From positions 1-39,496 of the forward strand of contig CAZPKF010000020.1 in assembly GCA_964587155.1 (NCBI GenBank): 39,496 nucleotides of DNA, in the 5' to 3' direction. Shown one piece after another: positions 30,331 through 39,138 of this stretch. A program made the translations under genes and the position numbers. Every line of letters starts with the position of its first letter. Position 1 is the first letter of the stretch. The notes below the pieces were generated by a model. That model had not been told where the DNA came from and searched no databases. It was given only the letters and a program-made list of their open reading frames with translations. The DNA is from Hallerella sp964587155. GTDB lineage: Bacteria > Fibrobacterota > Fibrobacteria > Fibrobacterales > Fibrobacteraceae.

Positions 30331-33054
30331 TTAAATGCCTAGCAGGGACTTCAACTCTTCAAGAGAGTGCGCCACTTCGTGCTTCGAATTCCACAAACGG
30401 GTGAAACTCTTGCCGTAGGCTTCGCGGATAAGCCGATTATCCAAAAATAAAACGGTTCCCGAATCGGATTCGCCGCGGATTAAACGTCCCAATCCCTGAC
30501 GCAATTCCAAGACCGCTTCCGGAATGTAGAGATTCCTGAACGCATTCTCGTTTTTTTCTTTCATCTTGTCAGCTAAACTGGAAATCAAAGGATTCGACGG
30601 ATTGGGAAACGGAAGTTTGGGAATGACCAACAATTCCAAGGCATTTTCCGGCAAATCGATTCCTTCCCAAAATACTTGACAGCCCAATAGGCAAGCTTCT
30701 TTTTTGCGACGGAACATTTCCACCAAACTGTCCATGCCGCCATCTAAATGTTGACACAACAACAATTTATCTTTTGCCGCAAAAAGCGGGGCAAGAGCGT
30801 CGTGAACCTTAGTCATGCTAGAAAGACTGGTGAACAGCGCAAGTGCATTTTTGGAATTCACAGGGAGAATTTCCGAAAGGACGTTTTCAAGCGCCGACTG
30901 GTATTCCGGATCATTCGGCTTCGGCAAGAAATCCGCAATAACAATCCGCCGTTTTGCGTTGACATCAAAAGACGAAGGATAGGTGCGCACAAAAGGACGT
31001 TTGGATTTTTCCATTTCCGGATTCCGCATTCCCATCCGATCTTCGAAATAGTCAAAAGACCCTTGTACAGAAAGCGTTGCCGATGTGAATGTTGCGCTCT
31101 TTATCCATGGAAAAAATTTCTTGGACCAATTATTCCCGGGGAAAAGTGGAATGGCCCGCAAAACAGCCGTATGCGGATTTCCCGGTTCTTCCATGTAAAA
31201 AGTCCAATCGTCCCGATTCGCCTGCGTGATGAATGCAAAATCTTCAGCAAAACGCCCGATTTCCATGGCGGCACCTTCTAAATTTCTGGCCATCAAAGAA
31301 AATTCCGAGCCGTTCCGCAACCTTGCGCAAATATCTTCCGCAATTACCTTGACCGTTGTACAGGCTTCTAAAACGGGCTTCGGGTCCGTATCGTATTCAG
31401 CAAAAATGCCTTTGGCAAAACGGAATCCGTCTTGTTTGCGTTTAAAGACTTTCTTTCCCAATTTCAAGAAAAAGCGGTGTAAATTCCGTTCGCACTCTAT
31501 CGTACCGTTCCTCAATTTTTCACAGACTTCCAAAATTTGGGAGTCGGCACTGGCTTTGCGCAGGCGCTCTTCCAATTCGGCGACAAGTCCTTTTCCCGGT
31601 TCTTTGGGGTGCACGAGAATCTTGGTGATGTTGCGCAACCGGAAAAAACGTACCATTTTCCCAAAAGCCTGATGACTCATCGAAGGCAATCGATGCGCTT
31701 CGTCAAACACAATGTGATCATAAGCGGGGAGAAGCGCAAAATCAAGGGAAAGATCTGAAAGGAACAGCGCATGATTGATGAACAGAAGATTTGATTTGGA
31801 AGCTTGCCGCCGTGCATTCAGTCCAAAACATTTGTCATAGTAAGGGCATTTTTCTCCTAAACTCGTCGAAGCGTCGCTCGAAAATTTATTCCAAAGGAGC
31901 CTGTTTCGCGAAAGGTTGAATCCCGAATTTTCGTTGCCGTCTCCCGTTGTCGTCTGTTCAATCCACGGCAAAAGCGTCATGAACGATTCCCGTTCATCCG
32001 GGGTCAACAAAACATCGGGCGAATTCAAATGCTCTTCGAATTTGCGAAGGCAAATGTAATTGCTGCGGCCTTTAAGAACAAGCGGCGAAACTTTTTTCCC
32101 AAAAACCGGAGCAATCGCCGGGTAGTCACGCTGGGAAAGCTGTTCTTCGAGAGTTCGCGTTGCCGTGCTGATAACCACACGTTCTCCAGAAGCCGCCTTG
32201 AGAGCAGCCGGGACAAGATAAGCGAACGTTTTCCCCATTCCCGTTCCCGCTTCCAGCAGGGAAATTCCCCCTTTATACATATTGCGTTCTACGACTTCGG
32301 CAAAATCCGTTTGAGAATTGCGCACAACGTAATTGGGAATCGCTTTCGAAAGTTCTCCGTCTTTAGCAAAAACTTCCCGAACTCGCGGCAATCGAGAATC
32401 CTTTTCTAAAACAGGCGCATCAATACTTTCGGGAGTACGCGGAGAAAGTTTTTCGTGCGAAGGATCGCAATCTTCAAAGATGGATTCCCAAACAGTTCCT
32501 TTCGCCAAACGCGCCAGATGATGTCTTACAAACGAATCCATCTTTTCAATTTCACCCAAAGCCATCCAAAAAAGCTTTCCGCAGGCATCCGCATCCGGGA
32601 GCGCCCGGTGAGCGCGTTCCCGTTTGATATCCAAATAAGAGACCAGCGTTTCCAATTTATGGTTGGGAACATCCCGGTAAGCAATCCGCGAAAGAATCAG
32701 CGTGTCCAAAATCAAATTGGAATCAATGGAAATGCCCACCTTGGCAAAAGAATTCCGGAGGAACTTGGAATCGAACTGTGCATTATGCGCCACCAATGGA
32801 TAGTCGCCCAAAAATTGCCGAATTTTCCCCGCGACATCCGCAAATTCCGGCGCATCTGCCAAATCCGTTTCAGAAATTCCCGTTAGCGACATGATAAACG
32901 GTCGCAAAGCCTGTTTCGGCTTGACAAGAAAATCCGCACTTTCTACGGGGATTCCGTTTTCAAAACGTTCCAAAGCGACTTCAATGATTTCATCGTGTTC
33001 AAAATCAAGACCAGTCGTTTCCAAATCTAAGGCAACATATACATTCGGTTTCAT
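30331..33054 (-). CDS. dinG: DinG-type helicase fused to an N-terminal DnaQ-like exonuclease
   Basis: 907 residues. The DEDDh 3'-5' exonuclease (1-165) has all three Exo motifs: DLETTGL (10-16), AHNAQFDSKF (89-98) and HRALPDAD (149-156). The XPD/DinG superfamily 2 helicase has Walker A GTGMGKT (270-276), DEAH (451-454) and, near the C-terminus, QGLGRLIRG. This exonuclease-helicase layout is known from Firmicutes and others. The iron-sulfur region keeps three cysteines (Cys335, Cys403, Cys409) but has Ser398 where four-cysteine members usually have a Cys in a CLGxxCP context, so cluster binding is doubtful. Likely role: unwinding and trimming DNA during repair. AAAGGA precedes the ATG by about 8 nt; the gene lies 11 nt after the lipoprotein stop. 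Confidence 0.92.
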   Translation of the reverse strand: MKPNVYVALDLETTGLDFEHDEIIEVALERFENGIPVESADFLVKPKQALRPFIMSLTGISETDLADAPEFADVAGKIRQFLGDYPLVAHNAQFDSKFLRNSFAKVGISIDSNLILDTLILSRIAYRDVPNHKLETLVSYLDIKRERAHRALPDADACGKLFWMALGEIEKMDSFVRHHLARLAKGTVWESIFEDCDPSHEKLSPRTPESIDAPVLEKDSRLPRVREVFAKDGELSKAIPNYVVRNSQTDFAEVVERNMYKGGISLLEAGTGMGKTFAYLVPAALKAASGERVVISTATRTLEEQLSQRDYPAIAPVFGKKVSPLVLKGRSNYICLRKFEEHLNSPDVLLTPDERESFMTLLPWIEQTTTGDGNENSGFNLSRNRLLWNKFSSDASTSLGEKCPYYDKCFGLNARRQASKSNLLFINHALFLSDLSLDFALLPAYDHIVFDEAHRLPSMSHQAFGKMVRFFRLRNITKILVHPKEPGKGLVAELEERLRKASADSQILEVCEKLRNGTIECERNLHRFFLKLGKKVFKRKQDGFRFAKGIFAEYDTDPKPVLEACTTVKVIAEDICARLRNGSEFSLMARNLEGAAMEIGRFAEDFAFITQANRDDWTFYMEEPGNPHTAVLRAIPLFPGNNWSKKFFPWIKSATFTSATLSVQGSFDYFEDRMGMRNPEMEKSKRPFVRTYPSSFDVNAKRRIVIADFLPKPNDPEYQSALENVLSEILPVNSKNALALFTSLSSMTKVHDALAPLFAAKDKLLLCQHLDGGMDSLVEMFRRKKEACLLGCQVFWEGIDLPENALELLVIPKLPFPNPSNPLISSLADKMKEKNENAFRNLYIPEAVLELRQGLGRLIRGESDSGTVLFLDNRLIREAYGKSFTRLWNSKHEVAHSLEELKSLLGI

Positions 33055-33065
33055 CGGATTTTCCT

Positions 33066-34862
33066 TTATTTCGCCGGGAGAGCCGGCAGGCGTTTTTCCA
33101 GTGCGCCCAAAATATTTGCCCCACGTTCTACGACAAGCGTATCTGCCAAAGAACGCCAGGACATTCCATATTGAAAGTCAAACAAACTTCCCGCATCGGG
33201 AGTATTCTGAGATCCCTTGGTGCGGAAATATTCCATCAAGTATTTTCCTTCCGTCAAATCATTCATTTGGAAAGTTCCTTCGGCAGAGCAGGGAACCGTT
33301 GTCCATTGCTCGGAATCCGCTTTGCGGATGCGGACCCGCGTATCTGTGCCACCGCCCGGAATTTTTCCAGAAAGACTGGAAAGTTGCAATTTGGGAACCG
33401 TTTCAAACTTTGTCCAAACACGTGTTTTTTGCGTCACAAGGGTGTCGCGTTTTCCCGTCACACTGTCTGGCGAAGAGAGCGTTGAATCCGCATAACGTTC
33501 CAAAAGTTCCACTTTGGCATCGGTCAAAAAATGTTCTTCGATAAGAACTGTCACCCGGACCGGATCCTTCCGAAATACACGAACAGGAAGTGTGTCACCA
33601 TTTTGTACAACCATCAAAATATTTCGCAACGAATCCAACAAAGAATCTTTTACCGGTTTGTCGTAAACGATTTCAATGGAATCTTTCGGGAGAATATTTT
33701 TCGCCCCGGTCGACGGCCGCGTTAAAATTCGTTTCGCAGGGAGAGTGTCCCCGGTTTGCTTTATCCAGTCCAAAGAAAGCATCGCAAGTCTGGAGTCTAG
33801 ACGCCTTCCCAACGAATCCCTTCCCCATTTGCAGGCGAACGTATAAGAAGAATCCCGATTTGCCAAGGAATCAAAGTAAAATTCAATGTCGTCACTCTGC
33901 GGAGAACGGTAGACAAACGCAGGCTCGATGCGGGACGAATCCGCAGAAATCAAAGCGCAATTCCCCGGCAAAAGAAAAAGACTGTCGATATACAGATTTT
34001 TGGAAAACTTTGCCGACAAAGCGGACTTTCCCTTTTGAACAACCGATTCCAGCGAAACGGGCGTCGTATCTTGATCGGCCAGGGGAATCCAAAGAGAATC
34101 CGCAAATCCGGGAGAAAGCTCTAAATCAAATTCTCCCACGCCGGCCCATTCTGCAGACGGTTCAATCTTTTGGTTTCCATTCACATCGAGGAATGCAACA
34201 ACTCGATAACGGCCCGCTTTCAAACCCTCCAAGCGAAATCTTCCCAAGCTATCCGTTTGCGTAGAAAACAGCGGAGGCTCTTTCACCAGTTGCGGCAAAG
34301 AATCCGCTGTAGCAGAAAGTGTCGAATCCCTGTATTTTTCAAGGTAATGATGCGATGCGCGCTCCTTTGCACCCAAAAGGAAAAGTCCCACCGTTGGATA
34401 TTGCTTTTTTTTAATCATGGAGGCCGTCACCATCGCCCGCCCTGAAATTTCAAGAGAATCGATGACGTTTCCCGTCGAAAAAGTCAGCCGGAACGGTTCG
34501 GCGACAGCGTTCCCCCGCAAATCCTTGAGCCCGCTCGCAATCGTCAGCGTATACGTTGTATTTGAATCCAAACGCGCCTTTGAAGTGATGAACAGTTCAT
34601 CTCCGTCCACTTCGAATTTGAGTTTCTTTTCTAGTGGCGGCGAAATAATCACGGCGCTGCGAGGCACACTAGACGCAATCCATTCGTCAAATTGCAAATG
34701 GACATTCAATTCTAACGGCATGTTCACCGACTTCGGTGCCGGATAAACTCCGGCGACCCGCGGAGGGTATTTGTCTTCCGGACCGCCACCAGGTGCTACC
34801 GAAGTGGCGCAATCCGAAAGGAATGCGGCCAAAACGGAAATCGCCAAAACAAACCGTCGCAT
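33066..34862 (-). CDS. Ig-like (SbsA/Big_5) outer-envelope lipoprotein
   Basis: About 598 residues from the ATG of MRRFVLAISV (34860-34862). A signal peptide ends in a lipobox-like FLSDC, and the Cys is followed by ATSVAPGGGPEDKYPPRV. This matches a widespread Bacteroidota family in which C...GGPxDxxPP begins an SbsA Ig-like domain (about 40-125, QFDEWI, SPPLEK, TTYTLTIASGLKDLRGN). A carboxypeptidase-regulatory-like segment (GRFRLEGLKAGRYRVVAFLD) and more beta-rich sequence follow. The Asp at -1 of the lipobox is not classical. Probably lipid-anchored in the outer membrane; function unknown. It lies 8 nt after lepB and 11 nt before the exonuclease-helicase gene. A GTG at 34874 is an unlikely alternative start. 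Confidence 0.85.
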   Translation of the reverse strand: MRRFVLAISVLAAFLSDCATSVAPGGGPEDKYPPRVAGVYPAPKSVNMPLELNVHLQFDEWIASSVPRSAVIISPPLEKKLKFEVDGDELFITSKARLDSNTTYTLTIASGLKDLRGNAVAEPFRLTFSTGNVIDSLEISGRAMVTASMIKKKQYPTVGLFLLGAKERASHHYLEKYRDSTLSATADSLPQLVKEPPLFSTQTDSLGRFRLEGLKAGRYRVVAFLDVNGNQKIEPSAEWAGVGEFDLELSPGFADSLWIPLADQDTTPVSLESVVQKGKSALSAKFSKNLYIDSLFLLPGNCALISADSSRIEPAFVYRSPQSDDIEFYFDSLANRDSSYTFACKWGRDSLGRRLDSRLAMLSLDWIKQTGDTLPAKRILTRPSTGAKNILPKDSIEIVYDKPVKDSLLDSLRNILMVVQNGDTLPVRVFRKDPVRVTVLIEEHFLTDAKVELLERYADSTLSSPDSVTGKRDTLVTQKTRVWTKFETVPKLQLSSLSGKIPGGGTDTRVRIRKADSEQWTTVPCSAEGTFQMNDLTEGKYLMEYFRTKGSQNTPDAGSLFDFQYGMSWRSLADTLVVERGANILGALEKRLPALPAK

Positions 34863-34870
34863 CGGAAAGA

Positions 34871-36304
34871 TCACTCTCCAATCATGTGAATGATTTTGCC
34901 AATACGCGACCAGCGAATTTTAAACGGAATCTTTACCCACGACAAGGGGTTTCCAAACGAAAATTCGCCATCGGAGTTTTCAAATGAGAAGTAGACGACG
35001 AAAGCCTTCGCCTTCACATTTCTTTTAGAAACAAAACCCCAGTAGCGGCTGTCTGCCGACTGATCCCGATTGTCACCCATCATAAAATAAACCGGATACT
35101 TGACCGTATAATGAGAAACCGGTTCGCCGTTCACAAGCAGGCGCGCTTTGAGCGACAAAGAAGAATCTTCCGCTACATAGCGTTCCAAATCTTCAAGCTG
35201 CGCGCCTTCGAAATACGTGTAACTAACAGGCCGCGTCCACCCGGAATAAACACTGTCCGGATTCAAACGGGGAATAAATCCAGTCCGAGCCTTTTCTGCA
35301 AAAAAGGAAAAATCAACAACTCCGCGCACCACGTCTTTCGGATAAATCCGCGAATTTTCAAGCGTTGGAAGCGCGACAAACTTTTCTCCGGGACGACTGA
35401 CCAAAACGCTTTGCATTCGGAAATCGAAGTCCAGCGTATCCTCGCCGCGGAATACAGTCATCTTGTCGTGCGAAAAAAGCTCTTGCAACAAGTCGCCACG
35501 GTCATTTTCCGCCGGAACCCGAAAGTCTTGGAACGTGTAATGGGGAACTTCAACAGAATCCTTGAACAGCTTCAATTCCAATTCCACTTTATCTTCCGGA
35601 GTCTCTTGAACCATCAAGGAACGAATCCACCAAAGCATCGAAAGATTCCATTTCGAAAGTTCAATGACATCCCCTGGAGCAGGAATCCGCACAGCATCCA
35701 GGGAATCGCGCGCAATAGCCGTCCGGGAATAAGCGGAATATTTTCCCTTGCCGGGAATTTCCCGCAATTCTTTCCCGTTTTTGTACAAAATTCCCTTCCG
35801 CACTTCCACCGTATCGCCAGAAACGGCAACGCACCTTTTGATGTAATCTTTGGGACCATCCGCATAATGGACAAGATGCGGATTTCCATCCAACGGATTG
35901 CTATCCCAATAAAAATTTCCAAACATCAACGCATCTGCCAGATGCGTGTAACGTTCATAATCGTAATCCGGATAAGCGGGGTCTCCCGGATAGCGGAAAA
36001 TGACAATATCCCCGGATTTCGGCTCTGTAAGCCCCGGAAACTTGGATCGGGAAAACGGAACCGGTGAACCGTAGGTGAACTTTAACCCCAAAATAAAATC
36101 GCCCGTTTTCAACGTGTCTTCCATTGATCCACTCGGAATTTGAAACGCTTGAATCACATATTGAATGACGATCAAGGCGCAAAAAATGGGGATCACGATT
36201 TCTTTCAGCAACATTTTGAACCACTTCGGAAGTGGAACTTTTGAACTAAGCCTGTGCCACGAATTTTTAACGCGGTTTAAAAAAGGAACATTCTTGAAAT
36301 CCAT
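34871..36304 (-). CDS. lepB: Signal peptidase I with a large insertion
   Basis: About 477 residues from the ATG of MDFKNVPFLN (36302-36304). Membrane serine protease that removes signal peptides from exported proteins. A basic N-terminus and one transmembrane helix (about 34-53) precede the nucleophile box IPSGSMEDTL (Ser60); the catalytic lysine lies in KDYIKRCVAVSGD (Lys156). The closing box is MGDNRDQSADSRYWGFV at about 430. The roughly 260 residues between Lys and GDNRD make the protein much longer than E. coli LepB; large insertions also occur in Bacteroidota members. First gene of the run with the lipoprotein, exonuclease-DinG and Helicase_C_3 genes. TATCTTG (36314-36320) lies 9 nt before the ATG and no Shine-Dalgarno is seen. 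Confidence 0.95.
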   Translation of the reverse strand: MDFKNVPFLNRVKNSWHRLSSKVPLPKWFKMLLKEIVIPIFCALIVIQYVIQAFQIPSGSMEDTLKTGDFILGLKFTYGSPVPFSRSKFPGLTEPKSGDIVIFRYPGDPAYPDYDYERYTHLADALMFGNFYWDSNPLDGNPHLVHYADGPKDYIKRCVAVSGDTVEVRKGILYKNGKELREIPGKGKYSAYSRTAIARDSLDAVRIPAPGDVIELSKWNLSMLWWIRSLMVQETPEDKVELELKLFKDSVEVPHYTFQDFRVPAENDRGDLLQELFSHDKMTVFRGEDTLDFDFRMQSVLVSRPGEKFVALPTLENSRIYPKDVVRGVVDFSFFAEKARTGFIPRLNPDSVYSGWTRPVSYTYFEGAQLEDLERYVAEDSSLSLKARLLVNGEPVSHYTVKYPVYFMMGDNRDQSADSRYWGFVSKRNVKAKAFVVYFSFENSDGEFSFGNPLSWVKIPFKIRWSRIGKIIHMIGE

Positions 36305-36412
36305 ATATGGAAGCAAGATAGAAATTCTCTGACCGTTTTTTGTTTACAATCTCAAAAGCCCATTCCGAACGAACGGTAAAACAGTTCCGCATTTATTTTT
36401 TACTTTGAAATC
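36305..36412. promoter_or_regulatory. Divergent promoter region of lepB and the MscS gene
   Basis: This 108-nt spacer serves two divergent genes. On the minus strand TATCTTG (36320-36314) lies 9 nt before the lepB ATG. On the plus strand TACTTTG (36401-36407) lies 5 nt before the mscS ATG. Neither gene has a Shine-Dalgarno, so both may start near the 5' end of their mRNA. No confident -35 element was found. Confidence 0.35.
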
Positions 36413-37528
36413 ATGCTTGAATTGTTGGAAAAATACCGTTATCTGTTTTTTATTTTCCTTGTAGCCGCAGCCGCCCTGTACATCTCCCGCTACCTGTTTC
36501 TGCCGATATTCAAACGGCTTGCAAAAAAGACAAAGGGCAAATTCGACGATATGCTTGTCGCCCACAAAGCGGTAGAGCGTTTCACCCACATTGTCCCGGC
36601 TATAATCCTTTACACCGGTTTGCCTCGTGCCCTTTCGCACTCTCCCGAACTTCTCCAATTGTTGATGACTTTCAACAACATTTACCTGGTCATCATCAGC
36701 TATTTCGTTTACGACTCCATTCTCCGCGCCGTCGCCGACACGATTCTTCTCAATTCAAAAAAACAGGGAATTCCCATTCAAGGCGTTCGCCAAGCGGCTC
36801 TTCTCGTGGGATTCCTCATCAGTGCCATCCTTGTCGTTTCCCAAATTGTCGGCAAAAGCCCCATCATTTTACTTTCCGGATTAGGCGCACTGGCCGCTGT
36901 ATTCATGTTGGTTTTTAAAGATTCCATTTTAGGATTTGTCGCCGGAATCCAAATTGCCGCTTTGGATTTAGTCCGCACTGGAGATTGGATTGAAATTCCC
37001 AAAGAAGGCATCAACGGCAACGTCGAAGCCGTTTCCCTCACCCATATTCGCATTCGAAACTGGGACAACACAAACAGTGTATTCCCCACATACGCCCTCG
37101 TTTCAACAACCTACAAGAACTGGCGCCTGATGCGGGATTCCGGAAGACGGCGGATACAGCGGACGATACTCATCGACGGGAGAACCCTTGAACATCTTTC
37201 CAAAGAAAAACAAAATGCCATTTTAAACGATCCCGAAGTCAAAAGAATCTGCAGCGAAAAGGACCTTTTTGATTCCGAAAGGCCTGTCAACATTCAAGCG
37301 TTCCGCCGTTACGCTTCGAAATACCTCAGTTCCTTAGACAACGCCGATTCCCAAATGACGCTTTTCGCCAGGGAACTCCCTTCCAACGGGCAAGGCATTC
37401 CCCTTGAAGTTTATCTGTTTTCCAAAATCACGGACTGGGCGCGTTACGAGACTTTCGCCTCCGACATCGTCGACCATCTGATGGGTATGCTTTCCATTTT
37501 CGGATTGCGCGTTTACCAAAAAGATTGA
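36413..37528 (+). CDS. MscS-family mechanosensitive channel (YbdG-like)
   Basis: 371 residues. An inner-membrane channel that opens under hypo-osmotic stress. Several hydrophobic helices come first (YLFFIFLVAAAALYIS, then segments near 85-105 and 125-150). The pore-lining helix is LLSGLGALAAVFMLVFKDSI and is followed by the conserved LGFVAGIQIA. The MscS beta domain comes next (VRTGDWIEIP, GNVEAVSLTHIRIRNWDN, VFPTYALVS), and then a longer alpha/beta C-terminal part (about 240-371). The insertion around RRRIQRTILIDG recalls the YbdG/MscM subtype more than small MscS. A TACTTTG box sits 5 nt before the ATG and a terminator follows the stop by about 20 nt. Confidence 0.93.
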   Translation: MLELLEKYRYLFFIFLVAAAALYISRYLFLPIFKRLAKKTKGKFDDMLVAHKAVERFTHIVPAIILYTGLPRALSHSPELLQLLMTFNNIYLVIISYFVYDSILRAVADTILLNSKKQGIPIQGVRQAALLVGFLISAILVVSQIVGKSPIILLSGLGALAAVFMLVFKDSILGFVAGIQIAALDLVRTGDWIEIPKEGINGNVEAVSLTHIRIRNWDNTNSVFPTYALVSTTYKNWRLMRDSGRRRIQRTILIDGRTLEHLSKEKQNAILNDPEVKRICSEKDLFDSERPVNIQAFRRYASKYLSSLDNADSQMTLFARELPSNGQGIPLEVYLFSKITDWARYETFASDIVDHLMGMLSIFGLRVYQKD

Positions 37529-37550
37529 ACATACTCCCCCTCCAAAAAAA

Positions 37551-37579
37551 ACGGACAGCAAATCGCTGCCCGTCTTTTT
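37551..37579. terminator. Bidirectional terminator after the MscS gene
   Basis: ACGG-A-CAGC and GCTG-C-CCGT (37551-37573) pair around AAATC with one A/C mismatch, followed by TTTTTA on the plus strand. Eight A precede it, giving a T-run on the minus strand for the small membrane-protein gene at 37594. Confidence 0.8.
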
Positions 37580-37593
37580 ATTCAACTCGAAAG

Positions 37594-38076
37594 TTATTCT
37601 TCAGAAAGGTCTTCCGAAGTGTCTTCTTCAAGGGTCTCTTCGACAAGGGCCGGGCCTTTGCCCAAAAGCGCATTCACATCGATTCCCGTCAAGCGATTAT
37701 CCGAATCAAAGCTCGCGACAATGTAATAATCATTGTTCCACGAAACCGTTCGGAGTTTTCCCTTTCCATCGGGAGTGCCAGAAACTTTCGCCGAAATCGA
37801 AGTTCCCTGGGAAATTTTCTTTTCAATCGTTGCAAAATCCTTGGAATTCTTAGCTTGTTGATTTGCTGTTACAGCCAAATTCCAAAGAATCGCATTGTTT
37901 TCAATGACAGCGTTTTGCCCTTGAACCGCATTTTTCCCATCGGAATAATACTTATCCGTCATTTTCCGATAAGCTTCTTCCGCTTGAGAGGCGTAATTGC
38001 CCTTTTGCATCAGCACAAGCCCGGTTAAAGCCACATTCAAAGCGAGGGAAGCAATCATGCAATGTTTAATCTTCAT
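37594..38076 (-). CDS. Small membrane-anchored protein, paralogue of its upstream neighbour
   Basis: 160 residues. Signal anchor or signal peptide at 4-24 (KHCMIASLALNVALTGLVLM), then a helical region beginning YASQAEEAYRKMTDKYYSDG and including KNAVQGQNAVIENNAILW, a beta-rich part (GKLRTVSWNNDYYIVASFD) and an acidic tail rich in Glu. I do not recognise a family. It shares layout and motifs with the gene at 38086-38559 (QA-x-x-Y, KN-x-x-x-x-QNA-x-I, AI-W, KDF, G-x-VD-x-x-AL), so the two arose by tandem duplication. Good ribosome-binding site, AAGGAGG, 4 nt before the ATG. It is second in a two-gene run with 9 nt between, and a terminator follows. Confidence 0.75.
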   Translation of the reverse strand: MKIKHCMIASLALNVALTGLVLMQKGNYASQAEEAYRKMTDKYYSDGKNAVQGQNAVIENNAILWNLAVTANQQAKNSKDFATIEKKISQGTSISAKVSGTPDGKGKLRTVSWNNDYYIVASFDSDNRLTGIDVNALLGKGPALVEETLEEDTSEDLSEE

Positions 38077-38085
38077 CGTTCCTCC

Positions 38086-38559
38086 TTATTTTGCATTGAA
38101 TTCAAATGGAGCGGGAGCGGCAACCTGGAATTTTTCCGAAGCGGACACTGACGATAGCGCCTTGGTGTCTACAGAAACAAATTTGCCGTTTTTAAAAGTG
38201 AAAGGAACACTGCATCCTTCTCCACAAGAAAGCGAAATCACATCGCCATTCTCTTGCGGATTCAATATTTTTGCCGAATCCAAAGCGGCGACACGGGCAT
38301 TGAAATCTTTTTGGGAAAGATTTTTAGCCGATGTTTCAAAGGCGATTTGCCAAATGGCATTGCTCCCTTGAATAAACGCATTTTGCGCATTCAAGACATT
38401 TTTTACGGATTTCGTGTACGCAGTTGTCGCCGTTTTATAAGAATCCTGCGCCTGGGTATTGTAACCATCCTTACAAACGAGCATGATTACCACAAGCAGA
38501 GCATTCAATAAAACAGAGACCGCCAGAATCAACTTCATCTTTTTGGGGTTCATTGTCAT
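38086..38559 (-). CDS. Small membrane-anchored protein, paralogue of its downstream neighbour
   Basis: About 157 residues from the ATG at 38559; ATGs at 38562 and 38553 are also possible, and AAGGAG ends 4 nt before the chosen one. A transmembrane anchor (KLILAVSVLLNALLVVIMLV) is followed by a helical stalk (YNTQAQDSYKTATTAYTKSV), a KNVLNAQNAFIQGSNAIW segment and a C-terminal beta part with a Cys pair (LSCGEGCSVPF). The motifs line up with the gene at 37594-38076, but the Cys pair is absent there and the acidic tail is absent here. Family unknown. The bulk probably faces the periplasm. Confidence 0.75.
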   Translation of the reverse strand: MTMNPKKMKLILAVSVLLNALLVVIMLVCKDGYNTQAQDSYKTATTAYTKSVKNVLNAQNAFIQGSNAIWQIAFETSAKNLSQKDFNARVAALDSAKILNPQENGDVISLSCGEGCSVPFTFKNGKFVSVDTKALSSVSASEKFQVAAPAPFEFNAK

Positions 38560-38658
38560 CATTCTCCTTGAGAAAAACGGGGACAACTTTTAAAATGAAT
38601 TTTTAAAAATTGTCGTGGCTATAAATGTATATTTTCCACAAAAAGAAAAGGTAAAAAA

Positions 38659-39138
38659 ATGCAAAAAAGGCTTTCCGAAGCGGTTTTCAAAAATCTGAAA
38701 GAACTGATCAAGGCGAAAAATGCGGCGCACGAGTCCATGTTCAAATTCAGTTGGAAAAAAATCCCGCCTTTCAGCCTTATTTTTCCCCAAGTGGATTTTG
38801 TCCGTATCGTGCGATTCATGGGAGAAGTCAAACAGAACGCCCTTTCTCAAAAAAAATTCATCTGCGATAACCGAGCAGCGGCAACAGACGATGAAAAAAC
38901 ATTTCTCGAAGCCGTTCCCGCTTATGTTGACGCACTGGCCGAATCTTGCGACAAGCTGGCAAAAGTCGCCGAATTCAAACAGGGAATTTTAGAAAAAACA
39001 CAAAAGCGCGATGTTTTCGCCTTCAACAGAATCTTAAAAGATTACGAAGAAGCCCAAGCCAAATTGGTGCGCTCCGGAGCCTTTGTCCAAATGGCCTGGG
39101 GAAATATCACCGCCCAGAAATCTCATGCCGGAAATTAG
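38659..39138 (+). CDS. Uncharacterised helical protein upstream of a glycosyltransferase
   Basis: 159 residues, no signal or membrane segment, mostly charged helices (AVFKNLKELIKAKNAAHESM, AYVDALAESCDKLAKVAEF) around a short aromatic stretch (FKFSWKKIPPFSLIFPQVDF). I do not recognise it. AAAAGG lies 8 nt before the ATG and TATATTT at about 38627 may be its promoter box. The last 14 nt overlap the start of the glycosyltransferase gene, so the two are probably translated together. A role with surface polysaccharide is only suggested by that neighbour. Confidence 0.7.
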   Translation: MQKRLSEAVFKNLKELIKAKNAAHESMFKFSWKKIPPFSLIFPQVDFVRIVRFMGEVKQNALSQKKFICDNRAAATDDEKTFLEAVPAYVDALAESCDKLAKVAEFKQGILEKTQKRDVFAFNRILKDYEEAQAKLVRSGAFVQMAWGNITAQKSHAGN

